From an uncultured Collinsella sp. (GTDB lineage Bacteria; Actinomycetota; Coriobacteriia; Coriobacteriales; Coriobacteriaceae), in NCBI GenBank assembly GCA_902494555.1, contig CABUTR010000027.1:1-20315 (forward strand): DNA of 20,315 nt, in the 5' to 3' direction. A program made the position numbers and the translations under genes. The first letter of the stretch is position 1, and every line of letters begins with the position of its first letter. Shown here in pieces: positions 7,495 through 14,202 of this stretch. Under the pieces are notes generated by a model that was not told where the DNA came from, searched no databases, and saw only the letters and a program-made list of their open reading frames with translations.

Positions 7495-7529
7495 ACCACC
7501 ACAAAGGTGCCTGTCCCCTTTGTGGTGGT
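7495..7529. repeat. REP-like hairpin, second type (just after lgt)
   Basis: ACCACCACAAAGG (7495-7507) and CCTTTGTGGTGGT (7517-7529) form a perfect 13-bp stem around the 9-nt loop TGCCTGTCC. The core CCTGTCCC reads GGGACAGG on the minus strand, opposite to the neighbouring hairpin at 7414-7452. It starts about 10 nt beyond the lgt stop and might also help end the lgt transcript: a TTTG follows the stem on the minus strand. Confidence 0.75.
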
Positions 7530-7538
7530 ATGTGGTGG

Positions 7539-8360
7539 TTAGGCGTCGAGGTAGATGCGCTGGGGGCGATTGCGGCGACGCGCAAAGATGACGAGCGCCA
7601 GGCCCGCAATAACGAGCGGAAGGCTCAGCAGCTGACCCATCGTGATGACGCCGCCCAGCAGATAGCCAAGCTGGGCGTCGGGCACGCGCACGAACTCGAC
7701 GAGGAAGCGGACGATGCCGTAACCCATCACAAACACGCCCATAAACGTGCCCTGGGGCAGCAGCGGCTTTTTGCGGCTGAGCACCTGCAGGATGCAGAAG
7801 AGCACAATGCCCTCAAGAAATGCCTCGTAGAGTTGGGAGGGGTGACGCGGCATATCGCCCGCAGTCCCGCCAAAGACCACACCCCAGGGCAGATCGGTCG
7901 GCTTGCCCCACAGCTCACCGTTGACAAAGTTGGCACAACGGCCCAGACACAAGGCCAGCGGCGCGCCGATGACGGCAAGGTCTGCCAGAGTCCATGCGTC
8001 GAGCTTATACATGCGGCACACGATGATGCCGCCGATAATGCCGCCGACCAGGCCACCGTGGAAGCTCATGCCGCCTTCGTTGGTGGCAAAGATCTCGAGC
8101 GGATGTGCCCAGTAGTAGCCGTCGCCGTAAAAGACGACGTAAAACAGGCGCGCGCCGATGATGAGGCCAAAGACCGCGCCGACCACGACGCTCGTCAGGT
8201 CATCAATCGTAATGTCGAACCCCCAACGACGCTGCGTGCGGTACATAACGACCGCCGTGAGCAGGGCGCCGACCACATAGGCCAGACCGTACCAGTAGAT
8301 CGTGATGGGGCCCGCCGAGATCGCAACGGGGTCAAGCATATGGTAGAGGTCGTTGAGCAT
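7539..8360 (-). CDS. lgt: Prolipoprotein diacylglyceryl transferase
   Basis: 273 residues from the ATG at 8360, chosen because AGGGTGAT sits 4-5 nt upstream. An in-frame TTG at 8387 would start inside the preceding terminator and is unlikely. Lgt transfers a diacylglyceryl group from phosphatidylglycerol to the lipobox cysteine of prolipoproteins in the cytoplasmic membrane, the first step of lipoprotein maturation. The protein has about seven spans. Family hallmarks are visible: FHGGLVGG with H101, the Lgt signature GRCANFVNGELWG at 140-152 (R141, N144, E149), and RFLVEFVRVPD with R218 and E222. Length fits the usual 260-290. It is preceded by a terminator after the nfu-like gene and followed by two REP-like hairpins, so it is probably monocistronic with a short leader. 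Confidence 0.96.
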   Translation of the reverse strand: MLNDLYHMLDPVAISAGPITIYWYGLAYVVGALLTAVVMYRTQRRWGFDITIDDLTSVVVGAVFGLIIGARLFYVVFYGDGYYWAHPLEIFATNEGGMSFHGGLVGGIIGGIIVCRMYKLDAWTLADLAVIGAPLALCLGRCANFVNGELWGKPTDLPWGVVFGGTAGDMPRHPSQLYEAFLEGIVLFCILQVLSRKKPLLPQGTFMGVFVMGYGIVRFLVEFVRVPDAQLGYLLGGVITMGQLLSLPLVIAGLALVIFARRRNRPQRIYLDA

Positions 8361-8387
8361 ATCGATCACCCTGCTCCCTACATACAA

Positions 8388-8420
8388 ATGCGGCCGCGGG
8401 CCTTACGCTCGCAGCCGCAT
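8388..8420 (-). terminator. Intrinsic terminator of the nfu-like gene
   Basis: ATGCGGC and GCCGCAT form the outer 7-bp stem; after one mismatch the inner arms continue pairing to a small loop near CTTAC. On the minus strand the stem is followed by TTTGT. It lies about 50 nt beyond the nfu-like stop and ends 27 nt before the chosen lgt start. Confidence 0.65.
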
Positions 8421-8469
8421 ATTTGGGCGTAACGTCTATGCGGAGCGTACCGTCCGCAGCTTTCGCATC

Positions 8470-8748
8470 TTAGAACGGCGCGTACTCGTCGTACAGGTCC
8501 TCGGCCTCGCCGGAAGCATTGACCTGCTCAACGCGGGTAACGCCGGGCACGTGCTCCTTCAGGATGCGCTCGATACCCATGGAAAGGGTCAGCGAGCTCA
8601 TGGGGCAGCCGGCGCAAGCGCCCTGCAGTTCCAGCTTGACGACGCCCTCGTCGTCGACGCCCACATACTCCATATCGCCGCCGTCGGCCTGCAGGTTGGG
8701 GCGGATCTCTTCAAGAACCTTCTTAAGCAGCTCTTCGTTAACAGCCAC
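8470..8748 (-). CDS. NifU C-terminal-domain protein (Nfu-type Fe-S scaffold/carrier)
   Basis: 92 residues starting with a GTG at 8748 (MAVNEE), with AAAGGAG 5 nt upstream. This is a stand-alone NifU C-terminal domain: LLKKVLEEIRPNLQADGGD at the N-terminus, VVKLELQGACAGCPMSSLTL in the middle, and IERILKEHVPGVTRVEQV. The two cysteines of the CAGC motif (C45, C48) are those that hold a [4Fe-4S] cluster between two subunits. Nfu proteins store or deliver Fe-S clusters to client enzymes in the cytoplasm. An anaerobe with large Fe-S enzymes, such as the activase fusion at the right end, would need such carriers, but no specific client can be named. It is apparently expressed alone, with a terminator downstream. 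Confidence 0.93.
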   Translation of the reverse strand: MAVNEELLKKVLEEIRPNLQADGGDMEYVGVDDEGVVKLELQGACAGCPMSSLTLSMGIERILKEHVPGVTRVEQVNASGEAEDLYDEYAPF

Positions 8749-8770
8749 AGGGGCTCCTTTCTCACAATAA

Positions 8771-8786
8771 CGCGGGCACGCCCGCG
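8771..8786. other. Short GC hairpin in the dcd-nfu spacer
   Basis: CGCGGGC and GCCCGCG face each other in a compact hairpin. On the minus strand it is followed by TTATTG, so it could be a weak terminator for the dCMP deaminase gene, or a leader structure 22 nt ahead of the nfu-like start. The rest of this 176-bp spacer (8749-8924) shows no gene; it also contains a 12-bp palindrome CGCCAGCTGGCG at 8897-8908. Confidence 0.35.
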
Positions 8787-8924
8787 GACAGAAGCTATGT
8801 TACTACAGCCATGTACCCGCTCACGAGCCGTCCATGCGCGCAGACGCGACTTTCACGAGTAGTCAATTTGGGACGGGGCTCTTTTGGCTGTTTTGCCGCC
8901 AGCTGGCGTTGGCACGCGCTACTG

Positions 8925-9443
8925 CTAAGCCTGTCCCCCGGTACCAATCTGGACATCGACGATGACCTGGCGGTAGCTGATGCCGCAGGAGTCGAGGATG
9001 CGGCGGCTGATACGGCCGTCATCGGTATCGGCATACTTATTGTCCAGGTAGACAACCTCGCCCACGCCCACCTGCGCCAGGATCTTGGCACAGTCATGGC
9101 ACGGGAATAGCGTGACGTAGACCGTGGAACCCTCAAGGTCTTTGAGCGAGCCGCGGTAGTTGAGCACGGCGTTGGCCTCGGCATGCACCACGTAGTTGTG
9201 CTTATCCTGCAACGGGTCGTCGCTCGTGCCCCACGGGAAAAAGTCGTCGTTGAGCGCCGAGGGCGTACCGTTGTAGCCCACCGAAAGGATGCGGTGGTTG
9301 GTGTTGGCGATGCACGCGCCCACCTGCGTGTTGGGGTCCTTACTGCGGCGCTGCGCGGCGATGGCCACGCTCATAAAGAACTCATCCCAGCTAATGACGT
9401 CGCGGCGCTTGCCCGACGCGGTTTGATGAAGATCGTCCGACAT
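8925..9443 (-). CDS. Deoxycytidylate (dCMP) deaminase family protein
   Basis: 172 residues from the ATG at 9443 (MSDDLHQ), preceded by GGAGG about 8 nt upstream; an upstream in-frame start at 9524 lies in the spacer and lacks a site. The zinc cytidine-deaminase fold is complete: HAEAN at 87-91 (His ligand H87 and proton-shuttling E89) and PCHDC at 114-118 (C115 and C118 as ligands). Between them DPNTQVGACI and GYNGTP match the dCMP deaminase/ComEB group. The enzyme hydrolyses dCMP to dUMP in the cytoplasm, feeding dTMP synthesis. The last residues (IGTGGQA) include a GGGGGACAGG stretch in DNA that resembles the REP core but without a stem. Blasticidin-type or tRNA deaminase functions are less likely given the motif spacing. 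Confidence 0.92.
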   Translation of the reverse strand: MSDDLHQTASGKRRDVISWDEFFMSVAIAAQRRSKDPNTQVGACIANTNHRILSVGYNGTPSALNDDFFPWGTSDDPLQDKHNYVVHAEANAVLNYRGSLKDLEGSTVYVTLFPCHDCAKILAQVGVGEVVYLDNKYADTDDGRISRRILDSCGISYRQVIVDVQIGTGGQA

Positions 9444-9493
9444 GGCAGACACCTCCGTAATCGCAATAGTTTGACCCATTGTAGCAGGTGAAA

Positions 9494-9516
9494 GGTGGAG
9501 ACGTTTTTGTCTCACC
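9494..9516 (-). terminator. Probable terminator of coaX
   Basis: GGTGGAGAC and GTCTCACC pair over 8 bp with one bulged base around GTTTTT. On the minus strand the stem is followed by TTTC. It lies about 11 nt after the coaX stop and between coaX and the dCMP deaminase gene, so the two are probably separate units. Confidence 0.5.
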
Positions 9517-9526
9517 GCCCCCATCG

Positions 9527-10378
9527 CTACGCGCGGCGGGGCTTTTGATTGATGTGGTAGAGCTCGGCGAGACCCCGCAGCGTCAGCGCATCGTCGACCG
9601 TCAGGCTATGGCCGACCAGCGCCGCAAGCGCCTCGGCATCGTCGCCGGTAATGACGATGGGCACGCTGCCTTCCCCCGCGGCCTTGGTCGCACGCATCTC
9701 GGCAAGCACCATGTCGAGCATGCCGTCGATGCGCGCCACCTCGCCCAGAACCACGCCCGAGCGCATGGCCTCACGCGTGTTACGGCCGATGACGTGTGTC
9801 GGTGCCGAGGGCTCAACTTGAGGCAGGCGCGCCGCAGCGGCCGAGAGCGAACGGGCGCCGAGCGCCAGCCCCGGCGCGATAACGCCGCCGACAAAGGTAC
9901 CATGCGCGTCGATGACCTCGATATTGGTCGTGGTGCCTAGGTCGATCACAATGCACGGCGAGCCGTAGACGGCGCGGGCCGCCACGGCATCGGCGATGCG
10001 ATCAGGACCGATCTCGGCCGGGTCATCGTAGTGCACGGGTATGCCGGTCTTGAGGCCCGGCCCCACGGTGAGCACGCGCCCCGTGCAGGTACGGGAAAGC
10101 GCTGCCCTCCACGGGCGCTCGAGCGCCGGGACCACGCAGCTCAGCACAGCAGCCGCGGGCACAAGCGCACCCGGCATGCCCGCATCGGCCGCCAGTGCGG
10201 CCATGACCTGCACGAGACGCATGCGCGCCTCGTCTGCCGTGATGCTCGACGGCGTCGTGATCTCGCACGTCGCAAGCGGACATTCCTGCGCCGCGGCCGA
10301 ATCCTCTGCAAACAGGCCAAAGCGAATGAACGTGTTGCCCACATCGACCGTCAATATATATGCGCACCCATTAAGCAT
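9527..10378 (-). CDS. coaX: Type III pantothenate kinase
   Basis: 283 residues from the ATG at 10378 (MLNGCAYIL), with AAAGGAG 8 nt upstream; the longer open frame to 10432 has no such site. CoaX phosphorylates pantothenate with ATP, the first step of coenzyme A synthesis, in the cytoplasm. The actin-like ATPase (ASKHA) fold is clear: phosphate loop TVDVGNTFIRFGLF at 10-23 (D12), VGPGLKTGIPVHYDDP (about 105-120), EIGPDRIADAVAA with probable catalytic D126, VIDLGTTTNIEVID (144-157), and GGVIAPGLALGARSL (164-178). Two sites depart from the usual pattern: GTTTN where GTATT-like residues are expected, and VITGDDAEAL where the family usually has TGG. Both may be lineage-specific. The gene is divergent from the OPT transporter gene. 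Confidence 0.93.
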   Translation of the reverse strand: MLNGCAYILTVDVGNTFIRFGLFAEDSAAAQECPLATCEITTPSSITADEARMRLVQVMAALAADAGMPGALVPAAAVLSCVVPALERPWRAALSRTCTGRVLTVGPGLKTGIPVHYDDPAEIGPDRIADAVAARAVYGSPCIVIDLGTTTNIEVIDAHGTFVGGVIAPGLALGARSLSAAAARLPQVEPSAPTHVIGRNTREAMRSGVVLGEVARIDGMLDMVLAEMRATKAAGEGSVPIVITGDDAEALAALVGHSLTVDDALTLRGLAELYHINQKPRRA

Positions 10379-10570
10379 CGTCGGCGCTCCTTTCGTCTGC
10401 CCAGCAGTATATCGCCTACCTAAACCAGTCATCCCAAAATGACTAGCTTGCGGCTATACTGGTGCGCGGTCGTTTGCGAGCTCACGCGGCGGCCCTTGGT
10501 AACCCGACTTCCCGCGCCGTATCCGTAACGGCGCTCCCGGGGGAAGCGGATATACGCAAAGGAGTTTTAT
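10379..10570. promoter_or_regulatory. Divergent intergenic region with candidate -10 box and structured leader
   Basis: This 192-bp spacer separates coaX (minus) and the OPT gene (plus). A plus-strand TATACT at 10455-10460 is a candidate -10 box, but no good -35 accompanies it. The following leader of about 100 nt can fold: GCGCCGT (10514-10520) with ACGGCGC (10528-10534), enclosed by CTTCCC (10508-10513) and GGGAAG (10541-10546) with a 6-nt bulge. GTATCCG (10519-10525) could instead pair with CGGATATAC (10547-10555), an alternative fold. Another TATACT lies on the minus strand near 10406-10411, suited to coaX. No known riboswitch class was recognised. Confidence 0.35.
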
Positions 10571-12274
10571 ATGAGCAATCCCTCGAACCGCGCTTCGATG
10601 CGCGGGCAACTCACGCTGCGCGGCGTCGTCATCGGCGTCCTTGGCTGCGTGATCATCACGGCAAGCTCGGCCTACACCGCCCTCAAGATGGGCGCCCTCC
10701 CCTGGCCGATCATTTTCGCTGCCGTCATTTCGCTGTTCTTCCTGAAGCTCATGGGCAACGCCAGCCTCAACGAGGCCAACGTCACCCACACCATCATGTC
10801 CGCAGGCGCCATGGTCGCTGGCGGTCTGGCGTTTACCATCCCGGGCGCCTGGATGCTGGGCTATGCCGACCAGATCAGTTGGCTCGACATGTTTATCGTG
10901 GCACTCGCCGGCACTATCCTAGGCCTGCTGGCCACGGCACTCATCCACCGTCACTTTATCGTGGACGCCGCGCTTGAGTTCCCCACCGGCAACGCCGCAG
11001 CTCAGACCCTGCGCGCGACCGAGGCCGGCGGCAAGACCGGCAAGCAGCTCTTTGGCTCCATGGCCATCGCCGGCATCTACAGCGTGCTGCGCGACGCTCT
11101 GGGCATTGTGCCCAGCATGCTGTGTACGCTCAATATCCCCGGCGTGACCTTTGCCATCTATAACTCGCCCATGTTGCTGTCCATCGGCTTTTTGGTGGGC
11201 TTCGCCCCCGTCGCGTTCTGGTTTGCCGGCGCGCTGCTGGGCAACTTTGGCATCATTGTCGGCGGCACCGCTGCCGGTCTGTTTGACGTTATGACCGCAC
11301 AGGGCATTGTTAAGTCCCTGGGTATGGGCCTCATGATGGGCTTTGGCGTCGCCGTCGTCCTCAAGGACATCCTGCCGCAGGTCGCCGGTATCGTCCGCGG
11401 CCTCGCCGCCGACAGCTCCACCGACACCGACGAGCAGTCGCTCATCTCGGGCTCCCTTAAGCTCGACGCCGGTATCATCGGCCTGGGCGCTGCTGCCATC
11501 GCCGTGATCGTTGCCATCGTACTCGATCTTGGCCCCGTTCCAGCCGTCATCGTCACGCTGTTCACCTTTGTCACCACCATCATGAGCGCGCAGAGCTGCG
11601 GCCAGACGGGTATCGACCCCATGGAGATCTTTGGCCTCATCGTCATGCTCATCGTGGCTGCCTTCGCGCAGCTCGCGCAGGTCAAGCTGTTCTTTATCGC
11701 CGGCATCGTGGCCGTGGCGTGCGGCCTTGCGGGCGACGTCATGAACGACTTTAAGGCCGGCGCCGTGCTGGGCACCAACCCACGTGCGCAGTGGATCGGT
11801 CAGGCCATTGGCGGCATCGTGGGCGCCCTGGTCGCCGCCGCCGTCATGGTCGCGCTCGTCACTGCCTATGGTCCGGACGCCTTTGGCCCCGACAAGAGCT
11901 TTGTGGCCGCGCAGGCAAGTGTGGTCGCCACCATGGTCTCGGGCATCCCGAGCGTGCCGTGGTTCGCGGGCGGCTTTATCGCCGGCATCGTCATGTACTG
12001 GCTCGGCATTCCGGCCATGATGATCGGTCTGGGCGTGTACCTGCCGTTCTATATGTCGCTCACGGCTTTCCTGGGCTCCTGCGTTAAGCTCGCCTACGAC
12101 AAGTGGGCCGCTCACCGCGATGCCAACGCCGGTCTTTCGGACGAGGAGAAGGCCGCCAAGGACGCCGCCTTCCAGGAGCAGGGCCTGGTTGTCGCCAGCG
12201 GCCTGCTCGGTGGCGAGTCTATCGTCGGCGTTATCCTGGCGTTTGTCTCTGTTGGCCTGAGCCTGCTGGGCTAA
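10571..12274 (+). CDS. OPT family (oligopeptide transporter superfamily) membrane protein
   Basis: 567 residues from the ATG at 10571 with AAAGGAG about 6 nt upstream. Family features of prokaryotic OPT proteins are present: LTLRGVVIGVLGCVIITASSA at the start, TALKMGALPWPIIFAAVIS, then NEANVTHTIMSAGAMVAGG and FTIPGAWMLG, and LEFPTGNAAAQTLRATEAGG around residues 137-156. Roughly 14-16 membrane spans are expected. After about residue 500 a charged cytoplasmic-looking stretch (DKWAAHRDANAGLSDEEKAAK) precedes a final hydrophobic segment. The superfamily moves peptides or metal-chelate complexes across the cytoplasmic membrane, probably proton-driven; substrate cannot be read from sequence. It is the first plus-strand gene, followed at once by a strong terminator, so it is monocistronic. 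Slightly short for the family (600-700). Confidence 0.88.
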   Translation: MSNPSNRASMRGQLTLRGVVIGVLGCVIITASSAYTALKMGALPWPIIFAAVISLFFLKLMGNASLNEANVTHTIMSAGAMVAGGLAFTIPGAWMLGYADQISWLDMFIVALAGTILGLLATALIHRHFIVDAALEFPTGNAAAQTLRATEAGGKTGKQLFGSMAIAGIYSVLRDALGIVPSMLCTLNIPGVTFAIYNSPMLLSIGFLVGFAPVAFWFAGALLGNFGIIVGGTAAGLFDVMTAQGIVKSLGMGLMMGFGVAVVLKDILPQVAGIVRGLAADSSTDTDEQSLISGSLKLDAGIIGLGAAAIAVIVAIVLDLGPVPAVIVTLFTFVTTIMSAQSCGQTGIDPMEIFGLIVMLIVAAFAQLAQVKLFFIAGIVAVACGLAGDVMNDFKAGAVLGTNPRAQWIGQAIGGIVGALVAAAVMVALVTAYGPDAFGPDKSFVAAQASVVATMVSGIPSVPWFAGGFIAGIVMYWLGIPAMMIGLGVYLPFYMSLTAFLGSCVKLAYDKWAAHRDANAGLSDEEKAAKDAAFQEQGLVVASGLLGGESIVGVILAFVSVGLSLLG

Positions 12275-12299
12275 ACCCAACAACAACGTACCCGTACAG

Positions 12300-12337
12300 A
12301 GCGCGGAGTCGGAGACCATCCGGCCCCGCGCTTTTTT
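12300..12337 (+). terminator. Intrinsic terminator of the OPT gene
   Basis: AGCGCGG (12300-12306) pairs with CCGCGCT (12326-12332), with further G-C pairing possible inside, and is followed by a run of six T. It begins 26 nt after the stop codon. Confidence 0.85.
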
Positions 12338-12489
12338 GTATCTGCCGAAACCCTCAGCAGTACTCGCATGTGGCGCGTCTTCCTTTGCCTGCTCGCCTAA
12401 GTTCCATGTCAAGATGACCACCCCGCCCGTCACGGTGTAGAGTACATGCTGCGAACGCACCCGCGTTCCTACGGCAATACGAGGTGGAC

Positions 12490-13629
12490 ATGGAACTCGA
12501 TAAACAACAGCTCAAGCGACTGCGCGAACGCCATCATCGGCGCCATGGCATCCGCCCCGCCCACAGCGAGGCCATGCAGAACGCAAGCCGCTTTCTAAAG
12601 CAGGCATTCAACATTCGCGAGGGGCGCGCGCCCTATCACGTGATTCGCAAGCGCTTTGTAAACGGGGCGCGCCTGACTGGCTCGCACTTATGCATCCTGA
12701 TCATTGCCATGTTGATTGCGAGCATCGGCCTCGATATCGACTCGGATATCGCCATTGTAGGCGCCATGCTCATCTGCCCGCTCATGGGCTCGGTCCTTGC
12801 CATGGCATACGGCATCGCCACGCTCGACCGCGAGATTACCCTTGAGGCCGTCGCGGGCTTGGCTCTACAGATGGCCTTTTGCCTGGTCACGTCCACGTTG
12901 TATTTTAAGCTCTCGCCCCTTGGCACCACCACGGCCGCCATCATCGACAATTCGACACCGACTGTGTGGGACCTTGCCGTCGCACTCGCAGGCGGCTTTG
13001 CGGGTGGCCTGGGCAACTCGCGCGACCAGGAACCCGCCACGCTCATCGCCGGCGTGGCCGTGGCGACCGCGCTCATGCCGCCCCTGTGTGCGGCGGGCTA
13101 TGGCATCGCCATCGCAAGCGGGTCACTGTTTCTCTCGGCGCTTTACGAGTTTGGCATCAACGTGGTCTTTATCGCACTGGCCGCCGAGGCCGTGCTGCTT
13201 CTTTTGCGCGTGCCGCTCAAGCGCGACCTGAACGGCGACGGCATTGTAACTGCTGAGGAAAATGCCGAGGTCGACGAGCTATCGCGCAAGGTGCGCCGCC
13301 GCATCATCGTGGGCACGGTGATCTTTGCCATCCCCTGCATCGTTATGACCGCGGGTTCCATTGGCTCGGCGCAGGCCGGCGTGCAGGACGGCTACGGCGT
13401 CACCGAGACCACGCGCGAGCTTGCGGCGGTGCTGCCAGGCTTTAAGGACTACACCGTCGCCGTCGAGACCTCGGCTACCGAAGGCGACGAGGAGGGCATC
13501 GTCGAGCGCGAGATTGTCGCCCATGTGACGACAGGCGAGACGCTCGGGGCACACGACCGCCACGTCGCTCGCAAGCTCATCGACCTCAATGTGCCCGAGC
13601 TCGATCGCGTGGAGTTCGATGTGAAGTGA
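12490..13629 (+). CDS. DUF389 family membrane protein with an EF-hand-like loop
   Basis: 379 residues from the ATG at 12490, with GAGG 5 nt upstream; an in-frame GTG at 12484 overlaps that site and is less likely. Residues 1-63 are basic and polar. From about 65 to 235 come roughly six spans of the DUF389 type: LIIAMLIASIGLDIDSDIAI, VGAMLICPLMGSVLAMAYG, and AGVAVATALMPPLCAAGYG. Right behind them lies DLNGDGIVTAEE (246-257), which has Asp, Asn, Asp, Gly, Thr and Glu at positions 1, 3, 5, 6, 9 and 12 of a canonical EF-hand calcium loop, followed by a charged helix (AEVDELSRKVRRR). One more span at about 275-292 leads to a soluble C-terminus. DUF389 function is unknown. It is transcribed alone and converges on the arylsulfotransferase remnant, with only 14 bp between the stops. 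Confidence 0.88.
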   Translation: MELDKQQLKRLRERHHRRHGIRPAHSEAMQNASRFLKQAFNIREGRAPYHVIRKRFVNGARLTGSHLCILIIAMLIASIGLDIDSDIAIVGAMLICPLMGSVLAMAYGIATLDREITLEAVAGLALQMAFCLVTSTLYFKLSPLGTTTAAIIDNSTPTVWDLAVALAGGFAGGLGNSRDQEPATLIAGVAVATALMPPLCAAGYGIAIASGSLFLSALYEFGINVVFIALAAEAVLLLLRVPLKRDLNGDGIVTAEENAEVDELSRKVRRRIIVGTVIFAIPCIVMTAGSIGSAQAGVQDGYGVTETTRELAAVLPGFKDYTVAVETSATEGDEEGIVEREIVAHVTTGETLGAHDRHVARKLIDLNVPELDRVEFDVK

Positions 13630-13643
13630 TGCAGAGCGCGGCC

Positions 13644-14117
13644 CTATAGCTCGTACTTGTACACGCGGTAGATGTACTTTTCGGCTTCCATCTCGTAGGT
13701 GGCGATGGGCAGTCCATAGCGATCGTACTCGGTAAAGGTCTTGGCCTGGCCTGATGCCACGAGCATGCTATTCGAATCGCCGACGCGCTGTGCACTGCTT
13801 ACGTAGCCCGAGAACGGCACTGCGATCTGATCCTCAAGCTCGTAGGTGCGCGCCGTCTCGTCCACTGTAAAGATGCGCCCAAATGAATGCGTGCCCTTGT
13901 TGTAGTCGGTCACCACCGCGGAGCCCAGCTTGCCCCAGTCGAACTTGGGATAGCTTTCGGCCGCGCCAAAGTTGTTGTCGTACAGCAGCACCTGGTAGCG
14001 ACCGGTCGTTGCCGTGTCAGAACTCGGCAGATACGTCACACTGTGCTGGCCCGCGTTGAGCGAAAAATCGCCTTGGGCCTGCAGTAGCTTGTCCTCAAAG
14101 CCCGAACCGGCCCATTG
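13644..14117 (-). pseudogene. Arylsulfotransferase (ASST) C-terminal remnant
   Basis: The frame encodes about 158 residues ending YIYRVYKYEL and opens directly after a TGA at 14118-14120 without an ATG. The first available start is a GTG at 14039. The sequence matches the C-terminal part of aryl-sulfate sulfotransferases: FSLNAGQHSVTYLP (the His is probably the family's catalytic histidine region), YQVLLYDNNFG, FTVDETARTYELEDQI and EYDRYGLPIATYEM. Full enzymes have about 450-600 residues, so the N-terminal two thirds are gone. A good RBS (14121-14127) and an ATG (14115) precede it but in another frame, giving MGRFGL and a stop. I read this as a decayed gene after deletion or frameshift. A short independent product from 14039 cannot be excluded. 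Confidence 0.7.
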
Positions 14118-14127
14118 TCACTCCTTT
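14113..14127 (-). promoter_or_regulatory. Orphan ribosome-binding site and start codon of the ASST remnant
   Basis: On the minus strand AAAGGAG (14127-14121) stands 5 nt before an ATG (14115-14113). The frame it opens ends after six codons (MGRFGL). The ASST-like frame continues in a different phase, which suggests the original 5' end survived while the body was deleted or shifted. Confidence 0.6.
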
Positions 14128-14163
14128 CTATTTCTGGGTCCATCTTCTCACTGTTGGCGGCCG

Positions 14164-14202
14164 AAAATGATCCGTTTTCCTCCGTCCCCGAGGGATCATT
14201 TT
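14164..14202. terminator. Terminator at the 3' end of the hydroxyacyl-CoA dehydrogenase gene
   Basis: AAAATGATCC (14164-14173) and GGATCATTTT (14193-14202) form a perfect 10-bp stem with a 19-nt loop. The stem touches the TAA of the dehydrogenase (14203-14205). T runs exist on both strands (TTTT on minus, six T on plus), so it could work in both directions. Confidence 0.7.

Noticed and set aside
8361..8387. Nine-residue N-terminal extension of Lgt from a TTG start
   Set aside because: The TTG lies inside the end of the upstream terminator hairpin, whereas the ATG at 8360 has a well-placed AGGGTGAT.
8930..8942. A further CCTGTCCCCC match to the REP core, at the 3' end of the dCMP deaminase gene
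   Set aside because: It lies in coding sequence and no flanking arms pair, so it is not a REP hairpin on present evidence; a degenerate copy remains possible.
10467..10570. Guanidine-III (ykkC-III) or THF riboswitch before the OPT gene
   Set aside because: A GCGCCGT/ACGGCGC stem vaguely recalls ykkC-III, but the conserved loop and pseudoknot bases are missing; the THF core was not found either.
10919..12460. 513-codon minus-strand frame across the OPT gene
   Set aside because: Antisense shadow of a high-GC gene: extremely Asp/His/Gly/Arg-rich and without any hydrophobic core, while the plus frame is a clear transporter.
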